Assembly (NCBI RefSeq): GCF_004011155.1
Contig: NZ_RJWG01000007.1
Location: 290-64,289, forward strand
Length of the DNA: 64,000 nt
Reading direction: 5' to 3'
From: Clostridium prolinivorans
GTDB taxonomy: Bacteria > Bacillota > Clostridia > Clostridiales > Clostridiaceae
Shown: piece after piece, positions 1-8,012 of the stretch
Numbering within the stretch: the stretch's first letter is position 1
Layout of the letters: the number at the start of each line of letters is the position of its first letter
Translations under genes and position numbers: made by a program
The notes under the pieces: generated by a model
What the model saw: only the letters and a program-made list of their open reading frames with translations
What the model was told of the DNA's origin: nothing
Database searches by the model: none

Positions 1-3
1 TAT

Positions 4-38
4 AAAAACCACTAAGTTTAAAAGCTTAGTGGTTTTTT
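4..38 (+). terminator. Intrinsic terminator of an upstream gene
   Basis: An inverted repeat with a CCACTAAG / CTTAGTGG core is flanked by an A-run on the left and a T6 run on the right. It can terminate transcription from either direction. The gene it serves lies outside the window on the left. Confidence 0.8.
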
Positions 39-359
39 GTGTTAATTTTTCTATTCTAGATTGAAAATATATATATAATTAGATATCTATAATTTAAAAA
101 TTACCTGTCAATCATTATAATAAACATAAAAAATTTCTATTAAAAAAATATCCATCAAAGTAGAGTAAGTTTTAGTGATGCAAAAGTAAATTTCTTTATT
201 AATCATTTAAAAAAATGTCTTAAAATTTTTATAATATTATAGTAAGCTTTATTTGGTGCTTTTTTAATTATTCTTGTCCAGTTATGAACAGAAATTGCAA
301 TATATTAAGAGATTATAATAAATCAATTATAATAGATATTTATAATTTAAAATTTATCA
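39..359. other. AT-rich intergenic region, possible coding remnant
   Basis: No complete gene is visible. On the minus strand, 203-304 is open for 33 codons and reads like protein (it contains VHNWTRIIKKAPNK), but it has no start codon or Shine-Dalgarno site. It could be the tail of a decayed transposase-like gene or chance. The rest is low-complexity AT-rich sequence. Confidence 0.3.
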
Positions 360-388
360 TTGACAAATATATAATAGGAATATATACT
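360..388 (+). promoter_or_regulatory. Sigma-A type promoter of bioY
   Basis: TTGACA at 360-365, a 17-base spacer and TATACT at 383-388 give a near-consensus promoter. The predicted start falls near 395, inside the BirA-like operator that follows. Confidence 0.75.
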
Positions 389-390
389 TT

Positions 391-426
391 AATTGTCAAC
401 CTTATATGCAAGTTAAGTTAACAATT
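391..426 (+). promoter_or_regulatory. BirA (biotin repressor) operator
   Basis: The half sites AATTGTCAAC (391-400) and GTTAACAATT (417-426) are separated by 16 bases. This matches the known BirA operator form TTGTNAAC-N14-16-GTTAACAA. It covers the predicted transcription start of bioY, so biotinyl-AMP-loaded BirA would block initiation. The identity of the regulator is inferred from the motif and the gene downstream. Confidence 0.8.
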
Positions 427-444
427 ATCAAAAGGAGTGTTAAT

Positions 445-996
445 ATGAGTTTAAAGTTTTCTATTAAAGAAATGAGTACAGTAGCTATATTTTCTGCGTT
501 AACAGCAATATTAGCTCAGATTTCTATACCTCTTCCTTTTAGTCCCGTTCCTATAACTTTTCAAATATTTGCAGTATACATATCATCAATAATATTAGGT
601 AGTAAGCTTGGAACTTTGTCTCAAATAATTTATGTACTGTTAGGGGCAATAGGTATACCTGTATTTGCTAACTTTTCTGGTGGGTTACATTTTATACTCG
701 GTCCTACAGGAGGATATATTTTAAGTTATCCTATTATTGCATTTATTATAGGTAAAATTTTAGAAAAAAAACAATCTTTTATAATTACAGTTTTAGGCTT
801 GTTATTTTCTTTGATAGTTTGTTATTTTATTGGAGTACTTCAACTTTCCATAATTACTAAAATAACAATTCAAAAAGCTATATTAGTAGGAGCTCTTCCT
901 TTTATTCCCTTGGATATATTAAAAATTATAATTGCATATTTAATTGGAGTAAAAGTTAGAGTAAGTCTTTTAAAGGCTAATTTGATAAAATGTTAG
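445..996 (+). CDS. bioY: BioY, biotin ECF transporter substrate-binding (S) component
   Basis: A 183-residue integral membrane protein that captures biotin and works with the shared EcfA/A'/T module, which is not in this window. It has about six hydrophobic segments and the BioY signature GPTGGY at residues 86-91. The open frame extends upstream to 406, but the ATG at 445 has AAAGGAG at a proper distance, and the longer version would begin inside the operator, so 445 is chosen. The BirA-like operator just upstream supports the biotin assignment. The gene overlaps the next one by 7 bases. No biotin synthesis genes are nearby. Confidence 0.93.
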   Translation: MSLKFSIKEMSTVAIFSALTAILAQISIPLPFSPVPITFQIFAVYISSIILGSKLGTLSQIIYVLLGAIGIPVFANFSGGLHFILGPTGGYILSYPIIAFIIGKILEKKQSFIITVLGLLFSLIVCYFIGVLQLSIITKITIQKAILVGALPFIPLDILKIIIAYLIGVKVRVSLLKANLIKC

Positions 997-1376
997 TTTT
1001 AAGAGCTCATCATTTATTATGTATCCAAGGTTATGTAGGGAATGGTTATAATAGAGAATTTGTTTATAATATGAATAGAGTTATAAAGGCACTTAAATAT
1101 AATCCTTATATAAAAATAATAGCAAAAACAGATGTAATTTGTTCAGCATGTTCTCATAATACAATAAATAGTTTATGTGAAGATGAATATAAAGTTTCTT
1201 ATTTGGATAATGAAGTGCTAAAATTGTTAGGTATTAATAGTAATAGTGTATTTCATTATAAAAGTATTTTAAAAATTTTAAAGGAAAAATTAGACCGTGA
1301 AAACTTTATAAGAATTTGTTCTAATTGTGGGTGGTTTTCACAGGGATATTGTGAAAAAGGACTTTTTACTAAATAA
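990..1376 (+). CDS. DUF1284 family cysteine-rich protein
   Basis: A 128-residue soluble protein starting with the family hallmark LRAHHLLCIQGYVGNGY. It has seven cysteines (11, 51, 54, 63, 110, 113, 121), including CSAC and CSNC pairs, which suggests a bound metal or iron-sulfur cluster; this is inference. Family function is not known to me. The ATG overlaps the end of bioY by 7 bases, so the two are co-transcribed and probably translationally coupled, which places it under the BirA-like operator. No stand-alone Shine-Dalgarno site is obvious. Confidence 0.85.
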   Translation: MLVLRAHHLLCIQGYVGNGYNREFVYNMNRVIKALKYNPYIKIIAKTDVICSACSHNTINSLCEDEYKVSYLDNEVLKLLGINSNSVFHYKSILKILKEKLDRENFIRICSNCGWFSQGYCEKGLFTK

Positions 1377-1564
1377 ATTTTTATTTGATAATAAAGTTTT
1401 TATTCAAAAATAGAAAAAATTGATTATCTTAACAAAAAGTATTTTTATTGAGAATTAAGCACTATATTATCGGTAAATTTTTAAATATTATAAATTGTAT
1501 AATGGAAGTTAATTTATAGATTATTTTACTTTAATAATATTATTTTTCTATTGAAATTAAAAGC

Positions 1565-1603
1565 ATGGCAATTTCCAAATAAAAGAAGTTGCCATAATTT
1601 TTT
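1565..1603 (+). terminator. Intrinsic terminator downstream of bioY-DUF1284
   Basis: An 11-base stem with one mismatch (1565-1575 with 1585-1595), a 9-base loop and a T-run follow the DUF1284 stop by about 190 bases. It is the only terminator-like structure before the next gene. Confidence 0.6.
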
Positions 1604-1953
1604 ATATATTATTGAAATTATTTGAAAATATATTGATATATAAATTTCTATTATATATAATATTGTTTAAAGAAAAGTCATACTATTTTGAAAATTATGT
1701 TTAAAATAAAAAAGGAAATAAAGTAAAAAAATAGAATATATATTTAATATATAGAAATATATAAATTAAAATAAATTATCTCTAATTTATAGTTGATTAT
1801 TTAACTAATATTTATATAATTTCATTTAATAAGCTGTTGTTGAATAAAATTTTATATATTTACTTTTATAGTATTTTTTAAAATTTTTAAATGACAAAAT
1901 TTAATTTTGAAATTATATAAAAATTTATATTTTTAGAAAGGCAGGAGTTTCTT
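1604..1953. other. Long AT-rich leader region before the EF-G-like gene
   Basis: No gene or structured RNA is visible. A TTGAAT hexamer at 1840 has no good -10 at the right spacing. Only the Shine-Dalgarno site AAAGGCAGGAG close to 1954 can be supported. Confidence 0.4.
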
Positions 1954-4038
1954 ATGAAAGAATACAAAACTCAAAATTTAAGAAATGTAGGAATTGTAGG
2001 ACATAGTGGAGCAGGAAAAACTACATTAACAGAATCTTTATTATTTCACACTAATACAATTGATAGAGCAGGAAAAATAGAAGAAGGCTCAACTATAAGT
2101 GATTATGATTTAGAAGAAAGAAAAAGAAAAATATCAATAGCTACATCAGTAGCACCTTGTGAATGGAAAGATATAAAAATTAATTTATTAGATATGCCTG
2201 GTTATTTTGATTTTATAGGAGAAATGATAGAAGGATTAAAAGCTGCAGATATAGCTTTAATTGCTGTATGTGGAGTATCTGGAATTCAAGTTGGGACTGA
2301 AAAAGCTTGGGATTATGTAAATAAGAATAAAATGCCTAGAGCATTTTTTATAAATAAATTAGATAGAGAAAATAGTAATTTTGAAAAAGTATTGGAGGAT
2401 TTAAAAGAAAAGTTTGGTATATCTGTAGTACCTATTCAATATCCTATAGGGAGTGAAGAAAATTTCAAAGGTGTTGTAAACGTTATTTCAAGAAAAGCAA
2501 GAATATTTAATTCAAAAACTAACAAAATGTTAGAAGAAGATATCCCTTATGAAATTTTAGATAAAGTGGACCAATGTAAAAATATGATAATGGAAGCTGT
2601 AGCAGAAACAGATGAAGTTTTACTTGAAAAATATTTTAATGAAGGTGAGTTAAGCGATGAAGAAATTTATAAAGGTCTTATAAATGGTGCCTCAAAAGGA
2701 GAAATTGCACCAGTTATGTGTGGAAGTGCGTTAAAGGGAATAGGAATAGAAACTCTTTTAGAAGATATAGTTGAATGTTTTCCATCACCTAATAATATAG
2801 AATTGTTAAAAGCTAAAAATATAAAAAATAATAATGAAGTTGAAATTAAGATAGATGAGGCTGCTCCATTTTCAGCTTTTGTATTTAAAACTATAGCCGA
2901 TCCATTTGTTGGGAAAATGTCTTTATTTAGAGTTATGAGTGGTAAAGCTAAAACTGATTCTATTGTATATAATTCTACAAAAGACAAGCAAGAAAAAATT
3001 GGAAGTATGTATTTTTTAAGAGGTAAATCACAGATACCTACTTCAGAAATAATAGCAGGTGATATAGGTGCTGTTGCTAAACTGCAATATACAAATACTG
3101 GAGATACTTTATGTGAAATGGCCTTACCTATTGCTTTTGAAAAAATTAATTTTCCAGAGCCTTCTATATCTATGGCTGTTATGCCTAAATCTAAAGGGGA
3201 TGAAGATAAGCTTTCTTCAGGGCTTTTTAAACTTTTAGAAGAAGATCCTACTTTTAAAATTTCAAGAGATGTTGAAAATGCTGAAATGATAGTATCGGGT
3301 ATTGGAGAAACCCATCTTGATATAATAGCAAGTAAATTAAAAAATAAATTTGGGGTAGATGTTATCCTTGAAAATCCTAAAATACCATATAGAGAAACTA
3401 TAAAAAAGGCTGTGGATGTCCAAGGAAAGCATAAAAAGCAGTCTGGAGGACATGGACAATATGGAGATGTATGGATTAAATTTGAGCCAAGGGAAGATGA
3501 AGAAGATGACTTGCAATTTGTTGATGAAGTAGTAGGGGGAGTTGTACCTAGACAATATATACCTGCCGTTGAAAAAGGATTAAGAGAGTGTATTCAACAT
3601 GGTGTTTTAGCTGGATATCCAGTTATTAGACTAAAAGCTACTCTTCATGATGGTTCTTTTCATCCTGTAGATTCATCTGAAATGGCATTTAAGGTAGCTG
3701 CTTCTCTTGCATACAAAAAAGGTCTTGCAGCGGCAAACCCTATATTACTTGAACCTATAATGCATGTGGAAGTACTTGTACCGGATGAGTATATGGGAGA
3801 TGTTATGGGAGATATAAATAAAAAAAGAGGAAGAGTGCTTGGTATGGAACCACAAAATGGATATCAAAAAATTATTGCTGAAGTTCCTATGGCAGAAATG
3901 ATTAAATATGCTACTGACCTTAAATCTATGACTCAAGCAAGAGGAAGTTTTAAAATGAAATTTGAAAGATATGAAGAAGTTCCAGCTAATGAAGCTTTGA
4001 AAATAATAGAAAATGCTAAAAAGGACAAGGAAGAATAA
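1954..4038 (+). CDS. Elongation factor G-like translational GTPase
   Basis: A 694-residue cytoplasmic GTPase of the EF-G/TetM superfamily. The G1 loop is GHSGAGKTT (residues 16-24), not the AHIDAGKTT of canonical EF-G; G3 is DMPG (80-83) and G4 is NKLD (134-137). Domains II, III, IV and V follow in normal order and the length matches EF-G. The altered G1 loop is typical of the EF-G paralogue annotated as EF-G-like or EF-G2, so this is unlikely to be the main fusA, and it lies away from any rpsL-rpsG cluster. Its exact role is unclear; ribosome rescue or recycling is possible. It is a single-gene unit with terminators on both sides. Confidence 0.9.
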   Translation: MKEYKTQNLRNVGIVGHSGAGKTTLTESLLFHTNTIDRAGKIEEGSTISDYDLEERKRKISIATSVAPCEWKDIKINLLDMPGYFDFIGEMIEGLKAADIALIAVCGVSGIQVGTEKAWDYVNKNKMPRAFFINKLDRENSNFEKVLEDLKEKFGISVVPIQYPIGSEENFKGVVNVISRKARIFNSKTNKMLEEDIPYEILDKVDQCKNMIMEAVAETDEVLLEKYFNEGELSDEEIYKGLINGASKGEIAPVMCGSALKGIGIETLLEDIVECFPSPNNIELLKAKNIKNNNEVEIKIDEAAPFSAFVFKTIADPFVGKMSLFRVMSGKAKTDSIVYNSTKDKQEKIGSMYFLRGKSQIPTSEIIAGDIGAVAKLQYTNTGDTLCEMALPIAFEKINFPEPSISMAVMPKSKGDEDKLSSGLFKLLEEDPTFKISRDVENAEMIVSGIGETHLDIIASKLKNKFGVDVILENPKIPYRETIKKAVDVQGKHKKQSGGHGQYGDVWIKFEPREDEEDDLQFVDEVVGGVVPRQYIPAVEKGLRECIQHGVLAGYPVIRLKATLHDGSFHPVDSSEMAFKVAASLAYKKGLAAANPILLEPIMHVEVLVPDEYMGDVMGDINKKRGRVLGMEPQNGYQKIIAEVPMAEMIKYATDLKSMTQARGSFKMKFERYEEVPANEALKIIENAKKDKEE

Positions 4039-4094
4039 TAATATATTAAAACAATAAATTTTTAAGTGGACATATAAATATATTTAGATAAATT

Positions 4095-4142
4095 AAAAAA
4101 CCATGCATATATTAGAAAAAATCTTTTTATGCATGGTTTTTA
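4095..4142. terminator. Bidirectional terminator
   Basis: The AAAAAACCATGCATA arm (from 4095) pairs with TATGCATGGTTTTT (to 4142). It has A and T runs on both sides and sits between convergent genes, the EF-G-like gene (+) and rubrerythrin (-). Confidence 0.9.
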
Positions 4143-4182
4143 TTTATAAAATTAAAGAAATATTAGATTTAAATTGTTGTTT

Positions 4183-4770
4183 TTAGAAATTATCAGCTAA
4201 TAATTCAAAGTAACCTTGTGGATGTAAGCAAGCAGGACAAACTTTTGGAGCTTCTTCTCCTTCAAATATGTAACCGCAATTGCCGCATTTCCATAAAGTA
4301 GAAGTTTCTTTTTTAAATACTTTATCATTTTCTACATTAGATAATAACTTTCTGTATCTATCTTCATGATGTTTTTCAACTTCTGCAATTTTTCTAAAAG
4401 CAATAGCTATTGTATCAAATCCTTCTTCTTCAGCAACATCAGCAAATTTTGGATATAAATCAGACCATTCTTCATTTTCTCCATTTGCAGCTGCAAGTAA
4501 ATTTGTTTTTGTATCTCCAAGTGCAACAGGGAAATTAGCGGTAATTTCTACTGTATCCCCTGCAAGTCCATTTTCATTTAAAAATTTAAAAAATCTTTTT
4601 GCGTGTTCTTTTTCATTGTTAGCTGTTTCTGTAAATATATTAGATATTTGTACAAATCCTTCTTTTTTTGCAACAGAAGCATAAAAAGTATATCTATTTC
4701 TTGCTTGAGATTCTCCTGCAAAGGCTTTCATTAAATTTTCTGCTGTTTTAGTTCCCTTTAGTGAATTCAT
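4183..4770 (-). CDS. rbr: Rubrerythrin
   Basis: A 195-residue non-heme iron peroxidase that reduces hydrogen peroxide in anaerobes. The N-terminal four-helix ferritin-like domain carries the di-iron ligands (GESQARNRY near the start, EKEHAKRF, and [11 protein letters not shown] at about 130). The C-terminal rubredoxin-like domain has CGNCGYIF and CPACLHPQ, four Cys for one Fe. The ATG at 4770 has GGAGGG eight bases upstream. It is monocistronic. A -10-like TATAAT lies on the minus strand at 4831-4836, with a small palindrome at 4799-4812 downstream of it. Confidence 0.95.
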   Translation of the reverse strand: MNSLKGTKTAENLMKAFAGESQARNRYTFYASVAKKEGFVQISNIFTETANNEKEHAKRFFKFLNENGLAGDTVEITANFPVALGDTKTNLLAAANGENEEWSDLYPKFADVAEEEGFDTIAIAFRKIAEVEKHHEDRYRKLLSNVENDKVFKKETSTLWKCGNCGYIFEGEEAPKVCPACLHPQGYFELLADNF

Positions 4771-4960
4771 AAAAATCCCTCCATTTAGTAAAAATTACAT
4801 TATGTTCATAATATATATTTTTTTACTTAAATTATATCATAAATTTTCGCTGTATAGTAAAAATTTATGTTAAAAAATAATGAATATTTTATAATATAAT
4901 ACAAAAAATAATCATGGCGTTATTTAAGGAGAAAATATTGTAAGCTAAAGGAGAGATTTT

Positions 4961-5215
4961 ATGTCAGAATACCGTTTAGAAATCAATGGGCCTATAGGAT
5001 TAAGTGATTATAGTAATATTAATGATTATATGAATATAATTGGAGAAAATGATAAAGTTATTATTTCAATCGGCCCTGGAGATGCACATAATGTAGATAT
5101 AATAACAAATATATTACATCATAATGGACTTGAAGTAGCAATGAAGGGCGGACATGATGATGACGGAAGATATTTTATAACTGCTTATAGAAGAGGAGAT
5201 GAATTTAAAGGATAA
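4961..5215 (+). CDS. Small conserved-looking hypothetical protein
   Basis: An 84-residue acidic soluble protein preceded by a strong Shine-Dalgarno site (AAAGGAG). It has no membrane segment or signal peptide. It reads as one alpha/beta domain with IISIGPGDAHN near the middle and GGHDDDGRYFITAYRRG near the end. I do not recognise the family. It is monocistronic with its own terminator, which begins within the stop codon. Confidence 0.75.
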   Translation: MSEYRLEINGPIGLSDYSNINDYMNIIGENDKVIISIGPGDAHNVDIITNILHHNGLEVAMKGGHDDDGRYFITAYRRGDEFKG

Positions 5216-5270
5216 AGATAATGGGACTGTTATAATAAATTTTTATAGCAGTCTCATTATCTTTGTTTTT
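5214..5270 (+). terminator. Intrinsic terminator
   Basis: A long stem begins AAAGATAATGGGACTG and its mirror ends at 5264, followed by GTTTTT. It starts inside the stop codon of the 84-residue gene. Confidence 0.85.
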
Positions 5271-5337
5271 CTATATAAAAATGCTTTATTTTTTGATATA
5301 ATAATGTTTGAAAATTAAAAAAATATGGAGGCAAGTC

Positions 5338-6285
5338 ATGGATAAAAAATATGTAATAGGAATTGATTTAGGTGGTACTAAAATAAGTGGTGCTCTTGCA
5401 GATTTAAATGGGAATGTGCTAAGTAAGCATACTATACCTACAAAAGCTTCTGAAGGTGAAAATGCTGTACTTAATAGAATATTTGAAGTAATTGAAAAGG
5501 TTATGGAGATAGCTAATAAAACTTCCAGTGAAATTAAAACAATAGGAATAGGTTCTCCTGGACCTTTAAATGCTAAGACTGGAGTTATAATAACTACGCC
5601 AAATCTTCCTTTTAAAAATTTTCAGCTTGTAAAACCATTGGTAGAAAAATTTAATATACCTACATATCTTGATAACGATGCAAATGTTGCAGCTATAGGA
5701 GAATATATGCTTGGAGCAGGAAAAGGGACAAACAATATGGTTTATGTAACAGTAAGCACTGGAATAGGTGGAGGTGCTATATTAAACGGTAAAATATATA
5801 GAGGAAGTACATCCAATGCATTAGAAATTGGACATACAACTCTGCTTCCTAATGGTCCAAGATGTAATTGTGGTAATTATGGCTGTGCAGAGGCATTAGC
5901 TTCAGGTACTGCAATAGCAAGACAAGGAAGGGAAGCTGTAGAAAGTGGAGAGGAAACTTCACTTAAAAATTATGAAAACATTACTTCATATGAAGTTTTT
6001 AAAGAAGCTGAAAAAGGAGATAAAGTATCTAAAGACATATTAGATAAAAGTTTAAACTATTTAGGTATAGCTGTTGCAAATATTATAACCAGTTTTGATC
6101 CAGATATGGTTGTAATAGGTGGAGGAGTTGCACAGGCTGGTAAAATAGTTTTTGATAAAGTTCAAGAAGTAGTGGATAAAAGATGTTTTAAAGCTATGTC
6201 TGAATATTGCAAAATTGTCCCAGCAGCTTTAGGAAAAGATGCTGGAGTTATAGGAGCTGTAGCTTTAGCTTTATTAGAAGGATAA
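5338..6285 (+). CDS. glcK: ROK-family glucokinase
   Basis: A 315-residue cytoplasmic sugar kinase that phosphorylates glucose with ATP. It has the ATP loop GIDLGGTK near the N-terminus, GSPGPLN in the sugar-binding region, LDNDAN with the catalytic Asp, and the ROK zinc motif CNCGNYGCAE after GH. The open frame extends upstream to 5308, but the ATG at 5338 has GGAGG at the right distance. The length fits glucokinase and not the longer NagC/XylR-type repressors, and no helix-turn-helix precedes it. It is monocistronic. Confidence 0.9.
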   Translation: MDKKYVIGIDLGGTKISGALADLNGNVLSKHTIPTKASEGENAVLNRIFEVIEKVMEIANKTSSEIKTIGIGSPGPLNAKTGVIITTPNLPFKNFQLVKPLVEKFNIPTYLDNDANVAAIGEYMLGAGKGTNNMVYVTVSTGIGGGAILNGKIYRGSTSNALEIGHTTLLPNGPRCNCGNYGCAEALASGTAIARQGREAVESGEETSLKNYENITSYEVFKEAEKGDKVSKDILDKSLNYLGIAVANIITSFDPDMVVIGGGVAQAGKIVFDKVQEVVDKRCFKAMSEYCKIVPAALGKDAGVIGAVALALLEG

Positions 6286-6304
6286 AATTTAATACATAAA
6301 ATAT

Positions 6305-6352
6305 AAAAGTGAATGAAATGTAATTATAACAAATTACACTTCATTCACTTTT
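6305..6352 (+). terminator. Intrinsic terminator of glcK
   Basis: A 21-base stem with one G-T pair (6305-6325 with 6332-6352) ends in TTTT. Confidence 0.85.
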
Positions 6353-6466
6353 ATAATAAAATAATTTATAAAAAATATATAGTATGATTAAATTACGATA
6401 AGCTTTTAATTTTCTAATTTATTAATTTATATTGATTAAAAAGCTTTATTATATCCATGGCTATTT

Positions 6467-6499
6467 ATTAATTTAATAAAAATATTTTATTAAATTAAT
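6467..6499. promoter_or_regulatory. Perfect AT-only inverted repeat, possible operator
   Basis: A 15-base perfect inverted repeat (ATTAATTTAATAAAA with its complement) around a 3-base centre lies 41 bases upstream of the amidohydrolase start. It could be an operator. It contains no G or C, so chance is a fair alternative. Confidence 0.35.
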
Positions 6500-6540
6500 C
6501 ATATTATTATATAGATTAGTTTTAATATAGGAGGCTTAAA

Positions 6541-7692
6541 ATGTTATTAATTAAAAATGGAACAATTATTACTATGTGTAGCGATATTATTGAAAATGGA
6601 GAAGTTTTAATTGATAAAGGGAAAATCATAAAAGTAGGTGAAAATATAAATGTATCTTCAAATTGTGAAATATTTGATGCTGAAGGCGGTTTTGTTATGC
6701 CTGGTATAATCGATGCTCATTGTCATATAGGAATGTGGGAAGATGGTCTTGGCTTTGAAGGTGATGATGGGAATGAAATTACGGATCCTGTTACTCCACA
6801 GCTTAGGGCTATTGATGCAATTAATCCTATGGATAGAGCTTTTAAAGAAGCTTATGAAAATGGTATAACATGTGTATGTACAGGACCTGGAAGTGCTAAT
6901 GTTATAGGAGGACAATTTGCAACAATTAAAACTAAAGGTAAAAGAATAGATGATATGATAGTTCAGGAACCAGCAGCAATGAAAGTTGCTTTTGGTGAAA
7001 ATCCTAAAAGATGCTATAATTCAAAAAAACAAACACCATCAACTCGAATGGCAACAGCATCTATATTAAGAGAATATCTTTTTAAGACTAAAAATTATAT
7101 AAAAAACAAAGATAAAAATGAAAATTTTGATATGAAACTTGAAAGCTTAATACCAGTTGTAAATGGAGAACTAAATGTAAAAGCTCATGCTCATAGAGCA
7201 GACGATATTTTTACTGCTATTCGTATTGCTAATGAGTTTGGTCTTAAAATGACTATAGAGCATTGTACAGAAGGGCATTTAATTGCAGATGAACTTGCTA
7301 AAGAAGGATATGCTGCAATAGTTGGACCATCACTTACAACTAGAAGTAAAGTTGAGTTAAAAGAATTGAGTTTTGAAACTCCTAAAGCTTTATATAAAGC
7401 AGGTGTAAAAATAGCTTTAATGACAGATCATCCTGTAATACCAGTACATTATCTTCCTATGTGTGCTGCATTAGCAGTAAAAGCAGGATTAGATGAGGAA
7501 GCTGCACTTAAAGCAATAACTATAAATCCAGCAGAAATACTTGGTATTTCTCATAGAGTAGGATCTATTGAAATAGGTAAAGATGCAGACATTGTGGTAT
7601 TTGACAAACATCCTTTTGATATTTATGCTAAAACAAAATTAGTTTTAATAGATGGAGAAATTGCATTTATAGATGCTAAGCATAAAAATTAA
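6541..7692 (+). CDS. Amidohydrolase family protein (imidazolonepropionase/dihydroorotase-like)
   Basis: A 383-residue metal-dependent hydrolase of the urease/amidohydrolase superfamily. It has an N-terminal beta-sandwich strand set, then MPGIIDAHCHIG with the HxH metal ligands, an HAHRADD motif near residue 217, IEHCTEG with a further His, and TDHPVIP with the catalytic Asp near 299. The C-terminal part (GSIEIGKDADIVVFDKHPF) is typical of the composite domain. Substrate cannot be told from sequence. It stands alone, with no histidine or pyrimidine genes beside it. Shine-Dalgarno GGAGG precedes the ATG. Confidence 0.85.
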   Translation: MLLIKNGTIITMCSDIIENGEVLIDKGKIIKVGENINVSSNCEIFDAEGGFVMPGIIDAHCHIGMWEDGLGFEGDDGNEITDPVTPQLRAIDAINPMDRAFKEAYENGITCVCTGPGSANVIGGQFATIKTKGKRIDDMIVQEPAAMKVAFGENPKRCYNSKKQTPSTRMATASILREYLFKTKNYIKNKDKNENFDMKLESLIPVVNGELNVKAHAHRADDIFTAIRIANEFGLKMTIEHCTEGHLIADELAKEGYAAIVGPSLTTRSKVELKELSFETPKALYKAGVKIALMTDHPVIPVHYLPMCAALAVKAGLDEEAALKAITINPAEILGISHRVGSIEIGKDADIVVFDKHPFDIYAKTKLVLIDGEIAFIDAKHKN

Positions 7693-7768
7693 ATATAATT
7701 TAGTAAAATAATAATTTTATTAAAAATATATTTTATGATTAAATTTTATATGAATAAAAATAAATTCA

Positions 7769-7797
7769 TTGACATTTTTGCTGTATTAATTTAAAAT
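7769..7797 (+). promoter_or_regulatory. Promoter of the metF-metH transcript
   Basis: TTGACA at 7769-7774, a 17-base spacer and TAAAAT at 7792-7797. The predicted start near 7804 lies shortly before the SAM riboswitch. Confidence 0.75.
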
Positions 7798-7823
7798 AAA
7801 CATAAAATTTAATATTATTCTTT

Positions 7824-7934
7824 TCTTATCAAGAGAGGCGGAGGGACTGGCCCTAAGAAGCCCGACAACCTATGTCATTTTAAGACAAAAGGTGTCAATT
7901 CCAGCAGAGATGTATTATTTCTGAGAGATAAGGG
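7824..7934 (+). promoter_or_regulatory. SAM-I (S-box) riboswitch
   Basis: Conserved S-box elements are present in order: CTTATCAAGAG opening P1, GAGGGACTGGCCC, GAAGCCCGACAACC, the P3 hairpin, TTCCAGCAGA and the closing GAGATAAG. Binding of S-adenosylmethionine to this class stabilises the aptamer and favours the terminator that follows. The gene pair downstream makes methionine, which fits. Confidence 0.95.
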
Positions 7935-7952
7935 AAATAGTAAAATAAGAAA

Positions 7953-7992
7953 TTAACGCTATTTTTCTTTTCGAAAGTAGCGTTTATTTTTA
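7953..7992 (+). terminator. Riboswitch-controlled terminator
   Basis: TTAACGCTA pairs with TAGCGTTTA around a loop region that contains CTTTTCGAAAG, followed by a T-rich run. It lies between the SAM aptamer and the metF Shine-Dalgarno site, as expected for the S-box expression platform. Confidence 0.85.
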
Positions 7993-8012
7993 TATTAAAA
8001 GGGGGCACTAAA

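Noticed and set aside
2667-2987. 106-codon minus-strand frame within the EF-G-like gene
   Set aside because: It is antisense to conserved GTPase sequence and has no ribosome site.
4799-4812. Possible PerR box upstream of rubrerythrin
   Set aside because: ATTATGTTCATAAT is an even-spaced palindrome and does not match the 7-1-7 PerR consensus. It is noted in the gene entry only as an unassigned palindrome.
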